From positions 1-64,000 of the forward strand of contig NZ_CP180536.1 of assembly GCF_047777955.1 (NCBI RefSeq): a DNA stretch of 64,000 nucleotides. Direction: 5' to 3'. The position numbers and the translations under genes are program-made. The DNA is from Didemnitutus sp047777955 (lineage in GTDB: Bacteria; Verrucomicrobiota; Verrucomicrobiia; Opitutales; Opitutaceae). Below, piece after piece: positions 1-8,338 of this stretch; the first letter of the stretch is position 1; every line of letters starts with the position of its first letter. The notes under the pieces are model-generated. The model was not told where the DNA came from and made no database searches. It saw only the letters and a program-made list of their open reading frames with translations.

Positions 1-17
1 AGGTTACGTAGTTGGCG

Positions 18-390
18 TCACTGGGTCAACAACATGATCGAGCTCAAGAGCCAGAATTGGACAACGCAGATGTAGCGGACCATACACTTGCCTATGTCAT
101 CGAGATGAAGCACCATAACGGATTTGCGGCGATCCCCGGCGCGGGAGGCGTCAGGTATTCTATCGGAAGAAGATTCCGATGTACAAATCGATCTTCCGTA
201 CGGCACGTGGCCGAGCGTAACGTGATTGCCGGCGGAGTATTTCAAGAGTTCGGTCGTTGGCCAGGCGGAACGTCCACGACCTGGTCGACTACTTCGCTGC
301 AGCAGGGCCGGTGGCGCTGATGGGCAAAGCGGGCCGGACGTATAGACGCCGCGGTCGGAGACCGATGAATACCACGCCCGCGCGCGTCTG
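18..390 (+). pseudogene. Mirror-copy fragment of the NERD-domain gene
   Basis: Translation here gives pieces such as EMKHHNGF and GVRYSIGRRFRC, which correspond to the minus-strand gene at 8339-8974 read in shifted frames. Several frameshifts and a 5' end cut by the window edge make it non-functional. It is part of the fold-back arm and should not be counted as a separate gene. Confidence 0.7.
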
Positions 391-455
391 CGGGTAGTAG
401 TAGTCCGCTCACCCGTAATGCAGGACGGTTCGATCTTTGGCAACAGCGCGCACCG

Positions 456-1347
456 CCACTCTCTGATGAGGCGAGCTTTCTGCGGTGAACCACTGCTCGC
501 ATACGTCGTTGAGCTGCCGGGAGCCCGCGCATAGGACAAGCTCGGCGACGTGGCCAACCGGAACGAGACCGCCGGATGAATGGAGCCATCGTCCGGCAGC
601 GCGGTGGGCAAGCTGCAAGAGCTGCGGCACAGCAGTTGCGAGGGATCGCGCCGCCGTAGAAGTCGGCGTGCGCCCTGCTGCGTCGCTTCGGGTTCGGACG
701 GCGATGGCGATCACCGCCGGCGGCGAGCGCGCGTCGTAGCGCCTGCTCGTGGGCAGAGCGTGGCTGTTCGCTTCGGGTTTGGCGACGGCGAGAGCCAGAA
801 GACCCATTGAGGGAGCGCACATGGCCATGTCGCTGCGACCCAATGTAGGCGTAGGCTTCGCGGCGATCGGCGAGGAAGACCAAAGCCGACTGGGGAAGAT
901 GCTCCGGTAGAGGCCGTGGCCCTGCATCATCGGCGAGGTTGAGAAAACAGACCAGCTTGGGCTTCGTGTCCACGAACAGCCTCACGGTCGGCTCACCCGC
1001 CCGCGTGAGCCCCGTAGTTCGGGGCAGATCAGAGCCCCAGCGCTGACGAGGAAATCAATCAAGAGCTCAGTCCGGCTTGAAACTGCTCAGAGGACAATGT
1101 CTCGAAAACGGCATTTTGGCCGTCTTGGCAAGAAGCGGTTCCTCGCCTTTTCCGTGAGGCGCCACGGCAATGCTCGATCGAAATCAAACCGGCTTCGGCG
1201 TCACAGGTCCGCCACGCGGCCGGGAATAACCAGGCACTGGCTGGCGCGCACGCGGGGTTCCGCCGGATACGAAGGCACGAGCCGGGCCGAGTACTTCATG
1301 CTCCAGCAGAACTCAAGGAGCGGGCCGAGACGGCGGCGGAAGCCATG
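456..1347 (-). pseudogene. Mirror-copy fragment of the amino-methyltransferase gene
   Basis: It parallels 6396 to about 7560 in reverse orientation. For example, the left-arm text around 520-545 mirrors the plus-strand sequence around 7460-7480 that encodes the DLCAGS region. It is broken by many frameshifts, and the 3' end of the gene (after about 7560) is missing, because the left arm jumps from the equivalent of about 8290 straight to about 7560. Confidence 0.65.
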
Positions 1348-2400
1348 GAATGGCGGGCGTCCGCGATCGCAAAACAGCCCATCCGGGAATTTCCCGGCCA
1401 GACATCTGATAGATGTCCGTAAACCGCACGGTGACTACCCATGCGCGGCCCGGGCGGTCGAGGAATGCGCCGTTGCCGATCTTGCATCGCGTGACGACGA
1501 GCACTGCGAGAGTTCGGCGGCCGATCGCTGGAGTTCAACGAGGCCGCCTGCAATACGGCCGGCGTCTTGTCGATCGAGGACGGCGTTGGGCCTGTCGAGA
1601 GCGATTGATGCGCCGCGGAGCAGCGCGGATTTCCGACCGAGAATACGCGGCGGGAAGGCGACGCAAACCCAGCGCCGGCGGTTGCCTGTTCGCCGTAGTC
1701 ATTCAGCGGGTCGACGATCACGAGGCGCCGAGGGCGCGGCGACGGCGTACCGGTCGCGAAAGCCGGGAACGTTTCTCGAGGACGAGCCCGGGGCGGGCGA
1801 CGAGTCCGCGACAGGAACGGGGAGGTCGCCGGTGTCCGCTGAGTTCGGGGATGCCGCGACTTTTTCGTGCTCGCGCCGTGGCATGCGCACGGGAGTCCGA
1901 CAGTCGCATCGTCGAAGCTCCTCGAGCTGCTCGCGGATGAACAGTGTCGCCTGCGGATGAGCTGGTGTCGGGGTGCTTCGGGCTGTCGGCGACCAGAGGC
2001 GAAATCCTCGACGTCGGCGACGATGCGGAATCGTGGATTGGCGAGTATCTCGAGAAAATATCGCCGCAAAATGCCACCATCCGGATAGACGCTGTCGGTT
2101 GCGAGTCCGTTCATGAATACGATACCCGCACGTTCATGACGAGCATGAACAGCCGGTGATCTGAGCGTGAACTGCGACGGCCGAGATGCGCCGAGTCGGG
2201 TCAACGACGGGACGGACGTCCAGCGGCCGTCAAGCTCAACGACGCTGACGCGCCGGCGGCGCAGTCGTCGCCAACGGCACTTGACCGGCTCGCGGATCTT
2301 CGACGTGGAGCGACCGCGACGAAGGCCAGGCGAGAAGACGATAGCCAGAGCCGCGGAGGCCTTGCAGCCAGAATCGAGCGAATGGCTTCGCGAGGCGCAT
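1347..2400 (-). pseudogene. Mirror-copy fragment of the C5-methyltransferase gene
   Basis: It corresponds to 5107-6399 in reverse. The minus strand around 1990-2100 and 1860-1900 still shows recognisable pieces of the methyltransferase (for instance VGLPCACHGAS against VGLPCTCHSTQ of the intact gene). Frames change repeatedly, so no product is expected. Confidence 0.7.
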
Positions 2401-2442
2401 GGGAATGGGGCGGCGGTCTGGTCGTACCTGAAAGCGAGAAGT

Positions 2443-2980
2443 CAGGAGAAAGCGATTTGCCGGCCAGCCGAGAGGACGCGAGCTCGACGGGGAGGGAGGA
2501 TTCGCCCGTGCGTCAAGACGTGGTCGGCGCTGTCGGATTCGGATAACCGTAGCGTCATCAGGACCCATGTTCAGACGCGCAGAATCGCGACAGCGGCCAA
2601 GAACGGTGCGCGCCTGACCGCGCCACCCTTCGCCTCTTCTGCCGCGCCCGCTTCGGTTCCGGCGCGAGCCGAAGCCGTACGCCGCCCAAGGCGCCTGTTC
2701 GTCTTCGTCTGTTCGACGAGGCGAGGATCGGAACAACGGTCTTCGCCGTCCTGGGTGATGGCGCGAGCAGGCATAACGCTCGGGCGGTGCCAGCGAGCGA
2801 GCCATTTCCGGGTTCATGCGCACCGCCCGTTCGTGCACGATGGCGACCGCACCTGGCTCTGGCCAGCACACCGTCGATGGTTGGTCCGGCTGTCTGGCTG
2901 ATGGCGCGCGCCTGGCGGCCTGCGCGAAGGCGAGCACCTGCCGAGCAGCTCGCACCGGCGACTGGGTTCGCGGTGCTCAC
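2443..2980 (-). pseudogene. Mirror-copy fragment of the 216-residue protein gene
   Basis: Frameshifted fragments match the intact gene at 4412-5062, for example LAFAQAARRA against IAFAQAAGRA and NMGPDDATVI in both copies. It is part of the fold-back arm. Confidence 0.65.
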
Positions 2981-2994
2981 TGGGGATCGCGGTG

Positions 2995-3322
2995 CCCAAC
3001 TGCCGGAGCGAGGGGTCGGGGGTGGGTCCTTCGCATACCGCCCAGGGCGCGCCGTCGCCCGTCTCGCGATATTTACGGAAGTCGCTGCCAGCGCAGCGTC
3101 TGCCTAGCCCCGGCATCGGCAGCAACATGCCGCCTGAGCCGGGCGGTCGTCAGGTCGCGCCGATATCGGTGAATGCGCACCTGCGCCGAGGCAGGAGATA
3201 GAATGAGAAACCGACCACGGCGACGGCAATGACTTTCTGCGAGCAACAGCGGAAGAAAACACCCGCCGTTAGATCACGGGCGACGCATCGGTGCCAACGA
3301 GGGCGAGAGAAATCGAGGTCAC
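2995..3322 (-). pseudogene. Mirror-copy fragment of the 134-residue protein gene
   Basis: The minus strand encodes GFSFYLLPRR and FRKYRETGD in different frames, matching GFSFYLLPQR and FRKYRETGD of the intact gene at 3977-4381. It is broken by frameshifts and lies inside the fold-back arm. Confidence 0.65.
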
Positions 3323-3579
3323 GGTGATACCTTGCGAGTGAGCGCGGACCGTAGAAAGCGAGAGTCAACACACAACGACACACAAGAGACAAGTCAGCGA
3401 AAGAGCAAGCGGGCAGGGGCACCGCCCCAGGCTAAGCGCAGGAGGACCCGCGGGCAGGCTAGAGGGCCCGCCGGGCGGCGGACCCGCCCGGCTCATGGGC
3501 CCCGCGCCCCTATGGAGGGACGGCCCCAGAGCGGCAAACGCTCCACGCCCCCGGCTAGCTATGCTAGGGTAACGACTAA

Positions 3580-3890
3580 CACACATGCTCAGCTAGCTAG
3601 CGCGCGCATTAGCACTTAATAATAGTGCTTAAATGCGCGCGCTTAAGCATTGCTGAGCTTAAGTGTGTTTAAGTCGTTACCCTTAAGCATAGCTAGCCGG
3701 GGGCGTGGGCTACGTTTGCCGCTCATGGGGCCGTCCCTCCATAGGGGGCGCGGGGCCCATGAGCCGGGCGTTCGCCGCCCGAAGCGAGGCCCCCTCTAGC
3801 TATGCCCACCAGGTCGAGGACTCCCTACTCCTGCGCTTAGCCTAAGCTAAGAGGGCTGATGCCCCTCTCCGCTTTGCTCTTTCGCTGACT
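3580..3890. repeat. Palindrome-rich fold-back centre (telomere-like)
   Basis: There is no gene here. Short inverted repeats are crowded together: AGCACT/AGTGCT at 3611-3616/3624-3629 on the axis, CTTAAGC/GCTTAAG at 3642-3648/3657-3663, GCTCATGGG/CCCATGAGC at 3721-3729/3756-3764, and a CCCTCC/AGGGGG pair nested in the last. Further small stems lie around 3836-3875. Crowded palindromes are a known feature of linear-replicon ends, both hairpin and protein-capped types. I infer a replicon terminus; a chimeric fold-back would not by itself explain this local structure. Confidence 0.5.
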
Positions 3891-3913
3891 TGTCTCTTGT
3901 GTGTCGTTGTGTG

Positions 3914-3942
3914 TTGACTCTCGCTTTCTACGGTCCTACACT
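3914..3942 (+). promoter_or_regulatory. Promoter for the 3977 gene
   Basis: TTGACT at 3914-3919 and TACACT at 3937-3942 are separated by 17 bp. Transcription would start near 3949, leaving a leader of about 28 nt that carries AAAGGA as a ribosome binding site upstream of the ATG at 3977. The core TGACTCTCGCTTTCTA (3915-3930) recurs at 4388 and 5060. Confidence 0.6.
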
Positions 3943-3976
3943 AGCCGCGCTCACTCACCCAAAGGACTTATCCGCC

Positions 3977-4381
3977 ATGACCTCAATTTCTCTCGCTGAT
4001 TTCGTTGCTCAAGAGGCATCGCGTGCCGAGTCCGCGGGACACGCCGGCGTCATCTATCTCAGCGAACCCCAGGTGCGGCTCTTCTACGCCATTGCTCGCA
4101 AAGAGGGGTCGGTTCACCCGAGCGATAATGAGTCCGTCGCCGTGGATGGTTTCTCATTCTATCTCCTGCCTCAGCGCATGAGGTCGGGGCGTTACCGAAT
4201 GCCCTATCAGCGCGGCCTGACGACCGCCCAGCTCAAGAGCCAGCATGACGCTGCCGATCTCAAGGCTAGGCGAGACGCTGCGCTAGCAGCGGCTTTCCGT
4301 AAATATCGCGAGACGGGCGACACGAGCGCCCTAGAGCAGTATGCGAAGGATTACCCCGAGCCCATCACTCCAGCGAGTTAG
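3977..4381 (+). CDS. Hypothetical protein (134 aa)
   Basis: I do not recognise this protein. The ATG at 3977 is chosen over an in-frame codon at 3890 because it follows the promoter at 3914-3942 and an AAAGGA site. The protein is soluble, has no membrane segment, and is rich in alanine and charged residues in its second half, probably helical (LKARRDAALAAAFRKYRETG). It is the first gene inward from the fold-back centre, ahead of a 216-residue unknown protein and two DNA methyltransferases in the same direction. Position suggests an accessory or DNA-end-associated role, but the sequence gives no direct support. Confidence 0.65.
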   Translation: MTSISLADFVAQEASRAESAGHAGVIYLSEPQVRLFYAIARKEGSVHPSDNESVAVDGFSFYLLPQRMRSGRYRMPYQRGLTTAQLKSQHDAADLKARRDAALAAAFRKYRETGDTSALEQYAKDYPEPITPAS

Positions 4382-4387
4382 TTTTTT

Positions 4388-4403
4388 TGACACTCACTTT
4401 CTA
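4388..4403 (+). repeat. Second copy of the TGACWCTCRCTTTCTA element
   Basis: TGACACTCACTTTCTA lies between the 3977 and 4412 genes and ends 9 bp before the ATG. The spot that would be a -10 element is occupied by the start codon, so this copy is not an obvious promoter and may work at the RNA level or as a protein-binding site. Confidence 0.55.
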
Positions 4404-4411
4404 CCGTCCCA

Positions 4412-5062
4412 ATGAACACCACCCAAGCCCAGTCACTCAGTTACGAAGCTGCTCAGCAGATTATCGCCTTCGCACAGGCCGCCGGGCGTGCCTTTGCCAT
4501 CAATGAACGAGCCACCCCCACGGATAACCATGTCTGGCTCAATCCTGTAGGGGCCAAGGATGCGGTTATCGCCATCGACCCACACGGACGAGTCGGTGCG
4601 ATCAGGGTGCGCATGGAACCGAATGGCTCCTTCAGGCGCTGGCACCGCCCGAGCGCGTTGATGCTCTCGCGCATCATCCACCCCGGACAGGTTCACACGC
4701 TCCAGAAGACCGTTGTTGAATTCCTTCCGATCCTCGCCTCGTCCGAACAGACGAAGGCTGACAAGGCGCTAGCAGACGCGGCGGCGGCGGCTCAACGCGC
4801 CCGAGACCAAGCGAACGCAGCAGAGAAGGCGAAGGGTTGGCGCGATCAGGCGCGCACAGAACTCTTGGCCGCTGGCGTCACGGTTCTGCGCGATCGCAAC
4901 ATGGGTCCTGATGACGCTACGGTTATCGGAAGACTCAATGAGAGCAGCGCCGGCTACGTCATGCTGACGCACGGAAGCGAATTCCCTCCCCTCTACGTCG
5001 AAGCTCGCGTCCCGGCATCTCGGCTGGCCGACGTTGTGGCTTTCCTCAAATCGCTCTCCTGA
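4412..5062 (+). CDS. Hypothetical protein (216 aa)
   Basis: I do not recognise the family. The N-terminal half looks like a compact mixed alpha/beta domain (about residues 10-110). Residues 115-150 form an Ala/Lys-rich helix (KALADAAAAAQRARDQANAA) likely to be a coiled coil, followed by a second small domain ending at the hydrophobic ADVVAFLKSLS. No catalytic motif is visible. It is preceded and followed by copies of the same 16-bp element, as if this and its neighbours were regulated as a set. Its C-terminal codons overlap the third copy of that element. Confidence 0.65.
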   Translation: MNTTQAQSLSYEAAQQIIAFAQAAGRAFAINERATPTDNHVWLNPVGAKDAVIAIDPHGRVGAIRVRMEPNGSFRRWHRPSALMLSRIIHPGQVHTLQKTVVEFLPILASSEQTKADKALADAAAAAQRARDQANAAEKAKGWRDQARTELLAAGVTVLRDRNMGPDDATVIGRLNESSAGYVMLTHGSEFPPLYVEARVPASRLADVVAFLKSLS

Positions 5063-5075
5063 CTCTCGCTTTCTA
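5060..5075 (+). repeat. Third copy of the TGACTCTCGCTTTCTA element
   Basis: This copy is identical over 16 bp to the one at 3915-3930 and overlaps the stop codon of the 4412 gene. It lies 31 bp before the ATG of the C5-methyltransferase gene. No convincing -10 follows. Confidence 0.6.
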
Positions 5076-5106
5076 GGCCGCGACCGGACCCGCCCCGCCC
5101 ATTCCC

Positions 5107-6399
5107 ATGCGCCTCACAAGTTTTCATTCACTCGGTTCTAACCGCAAAACTCCGCGGCTCTGGCTTGAGAGCGCCCGCCTCGATCGTCTTGGCTTTTCGC
5201 CTGGCTGTCGCGTCGCGGTCACTCCGATCAGATCCGCAACCGGTCCAGGAATCACCCTAACCGTTGGCGACGACTGCGCCGCCGGCGTCAGCGTCGTTGA
5301 GCGGCGGACCGCTGGATACGTCCGTCCCGTCATTGACCTGAACTCGCGGCGCCATCTCGGCCATTTCGCAGGATTCCGCGAACTCAAGATCACCGGCACC
5401 TATGGTCACATGCTCGTCACGCCGAGTGTGCGGGCCTTCAGTATTCATGACGGACTCGCAAGCCGTAGCGTCTATCGGATGGTGGACATTTTTTGCGGCG
5501 GTGGCACTGCCTCGGATGCTTTCGCCAATCCACGATTCCGCGTCGTCGCCGGCGTCGAAGTTTCGCCTCTGTTCGCCGACGAGTATTCGCGCAAGCACCC
5601 CGACGCCGAAATCATCCTGGGCGACTTTCGGTTTATCCACCCGAGCGAGCTTCCCGAATTCGACGGTCTGTTTGTCGGACTCCCGTGCACATGCCACAGC
5701 ACGCAGGCCCGCACGAAAAAAGGGCTACGCGGCGCCCCCGAACTCGGGGACACCGGCGACCTCTACATTCCTGTCCTCGGACTCGTCGCCACCCGAATGC
5801 CGGCTTTCCTCGTCCTCGAAAACGTTCCGAGCTTCGCGACCAGTCTCGCCGGCCGCACCGTCCTCGCGCATCTGGCGCGCCTCGGCTATCATGTCTCCAG
5901 CGCGATCATCGACCCGCTGAATGACTACGGCGAGCCAAGCAGCCGCCGGCGCTGGGTTTGCGTCGCAACACTACACCGCCGGTTCTCGATTCCGAATCCG
6001 CACACGCCTTTCCGCGGCACCATCAATCGCTTTCTCGACAGGCCCAACGCCGTCCTCGATCGACAAGACGCCAGCCGTATTGCGAAGACGATCGTTGGGC
6101 TCCGAGCGCACAGCGATCGACATGCCGCCAAGGGCAACGGGTTTCGCCTCACAGTGCTCGATCGTCACGCGAAGAAGTTGCCGACGATTTTGAAGAGCTA
6201 CCACAAGATCAACAACAGCGGCGCGTTCCTCTCGACGCCTTACGGGCCGCGCATGCTTCGCCCTGGTGAAGTCTGCCGAATTCACGGGCACACGTTCATC
6301 AGCGACGATGCCACGAGCGTCTATCAGATGTCTGGCCAGGGGGTGCAGACTCGTGTTTTCCGCACGATCGCAGACGCCCTCGCGGAATTTCTCCCATGA
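5107..6399 (+). CDS. DNA (cytosine-5)-methyltransferase
   Basis: The protein (430 aa) transfers a methyl group from S-adenosylmethionine to C5 of cytosine. Visible motifs in order are motif I DIFCGGGTAS (about 127-136), the catalytic loop GLPCTCHS with Cys194 after a Pro (motif IV), LVLENVPSF (motif VI, about 235-243) and SSRRRWVCVA (motif VIII, about 278-287). The first 100 or so residues are an extra N-terminal part; RLWLESARLDRLGF followed by GCRVAV resembles the SymE/AbrB-type small beta fold sometimes fused to phage methyltransferases. Its stop overlaps the start of the next methyltransferase (ATGA), so both are probably made together. No restriction endonuclease is adjacent, so an orphan, self-protecting methylase is likely. 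Confidence 0.9.
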   Translation: MRLTSFHSLGSNRKTPRLWLESARLDRLGFSPGCRVAVTPIRSATGPGITLTVGDDCAAGVSVVERRTAGYVRPVIDLNSRRHLGHFAGFRELKITGTYGHMLVTPSVRAFSIHDGLASRSVYRMVDIFCGGGTASDAFANPRFRVVAGVEVSPLFADEYSRKHPDAEIILGDFRFIHPSELPEFDGLFVGLPCTCHSTQARTKKGLRGAPELGDTGDLYIPVLGLVATRMPAFLVLENVPSFATSLAGRTVLAHLARLGYHVSSAIIDPLNDYGEPSSRRRWVCVATLHRRFSIPNPHTPFRGTINRFLDRPNAVLDRQDASRIAKTIVGLRAHSDRHAAKGNGFRLTVLDRHAKKLPTILKSYHKINNSGAFLSTPYGPRMLRPGEVCRIHGHTFISDDATSVYQMSGQGVQTRVFRTIADALAEFLP

Positions 6400-7634
6400 A
6401 GCTTCCGCCGCCGTCTCAGTTGGAACTCCCGCTCCTTGAAGTTCTGCTGGAGCATGGTGCACTCAGCCCAGCTCGTGCGGCCGACCTCGTGGCTGAGAAA
6501 ATCCGGCTAGACCCCGCGGTGCGCGAGGCGCGCCAGCCAATGCCTGGTTATTCCAGCCGCGGCGTGAACCTCTTCGAGCGGCGCTTGCGCTGGACTCGAC
6601 ATGGCCACGTCAAAGCCGGTTTGGTTTCCGATCGAGAACGTGCCACGTGGCGCCTCACAGAAAAAGGCGAACGCTTCTGCCAAGAAGCGCAGCCAGGAAT
6701 GATCCTCACCGTTTTCGAGACTGATAACGGCGCCGCACTCTGGGCGGAGTTTCAAACCGGACTTGGGCTCTTGGTTGACGGGTCCGTGCAGGCCTGCATC
6801 ACGTCAACGCCGTTTCCGATCGTCGGCGGCAGAGACTACGGAACTTTCACGCCGGATCAGGTAGTCAACCTGGTCGATGAACTGTTCATTGGACTGAAGC
6901 CCAAGCTGCGCGCTGACGGTTCTGTTTTTCTCAACCTCGCCGATGTCTGGGAGCGAGGCCGTCCGACCCGCAGCCTCTACCAGGAACGCATCCTTCTAAA
7001 CTTGGTCGAGCGCCACGGTTTCTTCCTCGCCGATCGCTTCGCGTGGCACTCGCCCACGAAGCCGGCCGCCACCGATTGGGTCACGAAGCGACGCGTGCGT
7101 GTGCGCTCCTCAATGGAGTCTTTCTTCTGGCTCTCGCCGTCACCAAACCCGAAAGCAGACAACCGCAACGTGCTCGTGCCTTACGGGCGAACAATGCAAC
7201 GCGCGCTCGCCGCCGGCGGTGATCGCCGCGCGTCCAGGCCAAGCGGCCACGGGCACGCTGGAGCTTCCTACACCAAAGACAACGGCGGCGCGATCCCTCC
7301 CAATTTCTTCTGTGCCACGAATGCTGCGGGCAACACGCCTTACCACCGCTACTGCCGGACGATGAAACTTCCGATTCATCCAGCCCGGTTTCCTTCGGGC
7401 GGCATCCTCGAATTCTTCGTTCGGTTAGCCACGTCGCCAGGCGACCTAGTGGTTGATCTATGCGCGGGCTCCCAACAGCTCAACGACGTATGCGAGCGCC
7501 TTGGCCGGCAGTGGTTCACCACAGAAAAAAAACTCGCCTTCATCAGAGGCGGAGAAAGCTATTTTCGCCACCTGCCGAGCTTTCACTCTTTCGGAATCCC
7601 CGGCGAGCGCCGTCCCGTTCTCCCTCTGCCGTAA
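6396..7634 (+). CDS. DNA amino-methyltransferase (N4-cytosine/N6-adenine type)
   Basis: The protein (412 aa) is a beta-class methyltransferase in which the catalytic motif comes before the cofactor motif. ITSTPFPI (about 135-142) replaces the usual TSPPY, and VVDLCAGSQQ (about 350) is the SAM-binding motif followed by a strand ending in a charged residue. Residues 1-100 look like a winged-helix, Mrr-N-like DNA-binding domain (ending WRLTEKGERF). An S-P-P-Y-like site with serine favours N4-cytosine, but the T-P-F variant makes the target uncertain. It overlaps the C5-methyltransferase gene by four bases and shares its transcript. Confidence 0.85.
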   Translation: MKLPPPSQLELPLLEVLLEHGALSPARAADLVAEKIRLDPAVREARQPMPGYSSRGVNLFERRLRWTRHGHVKAGLVSDRERATWRLTEKGERFCQEAQPGMILTVFETDNGAALWAEFQTGLGLLVDGSVQACITSTPFPIVGGRDYGTFTPDQVVNLVDELFIGLKPKLRADGSVFLNLADVWERGRPTRSLYQERILLNLVERHGFFLADRFAWHSPTKPAATDWVTKRRVRVRSSMESFFWLSPSPNPKADNRNVLVPYGRTMQRALAAGGDRRASRPSGHGHAGASYTKDNGGAIPPNFFCATNAAGNTPYHRYCRTMKLPIHPARFPSGGILEFFVRLATSPGDLVVDLCAGSQQLNDVCERLGRQWFTTEKKLAFIRGGESYFRHLPSFHSFGIPGERRPVLPLP

Positions 7635-7641
7635 ACGCTCC

Positions 7642-7860
7642 ATGTCCAATTCGCACCAGCAGCACTCAACCGACCTGTTCGGCAAATCGGAAGACCGTCC
7701 AGCAGGCTGGCAACTACACCCGAGCACACACACCGCCCACTACTTCCCAATCGGCTCCATGCAGTCCCTCTGCAAACGAGAGACGCGCACCATCCCGAGT
7801 GCCGTCAGGAGCGAGCCAGGGTCGCTGCCGTGCGCGCTGTGCATGGGGCGCCTAAAGTAA
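7642..7860 (+). CDS. Small hypothetical protein with C-terminal CxxC (72 aa)
   Basis: It starts at the ATG 8 bp after the methyltransferase stop. The pattern HYFPIG, SLCK and PCALCMGRL resembles small phage and plasmid proteins that bind zinc through His and Cys residues. No function can be assigned. It lies in the roughly 730-bp segment absent from the mirror copy on the left arm. Confidence 0.6.
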   Translation: MSNSHQQHSTDLFGKSEDRPAGWQLHPSTHTAHYFPIGSMQSLCKRETRTIPSAVRSEPGSLPCALCMGRLK

Positions 7861-7864
7861 CCTC

Positions 7865-8140
7865 ATGCCCACACGCCCAACAAGCCATCCAGTGAGCGCC
7901 CTGATCCCCGCAGGCACGGAGATGATGACCGTCGGCGGCGACCGCCTCGGGGTGTTCGATGCGCCAACCAAGGCCATCCTTTACCGCACAAAGCGGCGCG
8001 GCCGGTGGCGACATCTGGCCCAGGTGGAGGGCGTTACCGTTGAGCGGTTCGAGCCGTCTATCGGCACGCAAGCCACCCGCCGCGTGTATGTCAGTTGGGC
8101 GGTCTGCAAACTTGAGAGAGCGCCCCACGTAGGGGACTGA
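7865..8140 (+). CDS. Hypothetical protein (91 aa)
   Basis: I do not recognise this basic protein. It follows the 72-residue gene by 4 bp and is the last plus-strand gene before the convergent NERD gene. The text contains TKAILYRTKRRGRWRHLAQV, a patch suited to nucleic-acid contact. Directly downstream are two TTTTTACATCT repeats (8141-8151 and 8160-8170). It is missing from the left-arm mirror copy. Confidence 0.6.
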   Translation: MPTRPTSHPVSALIPAGTEMMTVGGDRLGVFDAPTKAILYRTKRRGRWRHLAQVEGVTVERFEPSIGTQATRRVYVSWAVCKLERAPHVGD

Positions 8141-8335
8141 TTTTTACATCTGGGGTTGTTTTTTACATCTAGCCGTTTCGGAGGCGTCAGCCCAACGCCC
8201 CAGGATCGACAAAATGCAGTGCCGCAAGGCAGGAAACCCACCTTCCTGCGATTCCGTGCCTTTGGTCCGACACTCGGACACCCCCTCGGCACCGATGGCC
8301 TTAAAATCGAGCCGTCCTGCGTTACCGTTGAGCGG
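8031..8335. repeat. 17-bp direct repeat flanking the end of the 7865 gene
   Basis: GCGTTACCGTTGAGCGG occurs at 8031-8047, inside the 7865 gene, and again at 8319-8335, just before the stop of the NERD gene. The two TTTTTACATCT repeats lie between them. A short duplication or past recombination event is likely. The 8141-8338 interval otherwise shows no gene. Confidence 0.6.
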
Positions 8336-8338
8336 ACC

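Larger units (their letters stand above)
1..3620. repeat. Degenerate left arm of a large inverted duplication
   Basis: Read on the minus strand, this stretch follows 3621 to about 8850 in the same order but is damaged by many small deletions and lacks the segment matching about 7560-8290. Anchor matches include the peptide SLVCRCVLTLAFYGP, encoded near 3370-3410 (minus) and 3893-3940 (plus), and GVRYSIGRRFRC, encoded at 144-185 (plus) and about 8640-8680 (minus). About 3.6 kb here represents about 5.2 kb on the right, so deletions dominate. No intact gene remains. I infer raw-read-quality sequence of the opposite strand after a read turned round at a hairpin end or chimera, rather than an ordinary decayed duplication. 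Confidence 0.85.

Noticed and set aside
1097..2204. Apparently long open frames in 1-3600
   Set aside because: They are chance frames in the degraded mirror copy. The only recognisable protein text there is frameshifted and matches the right arm.
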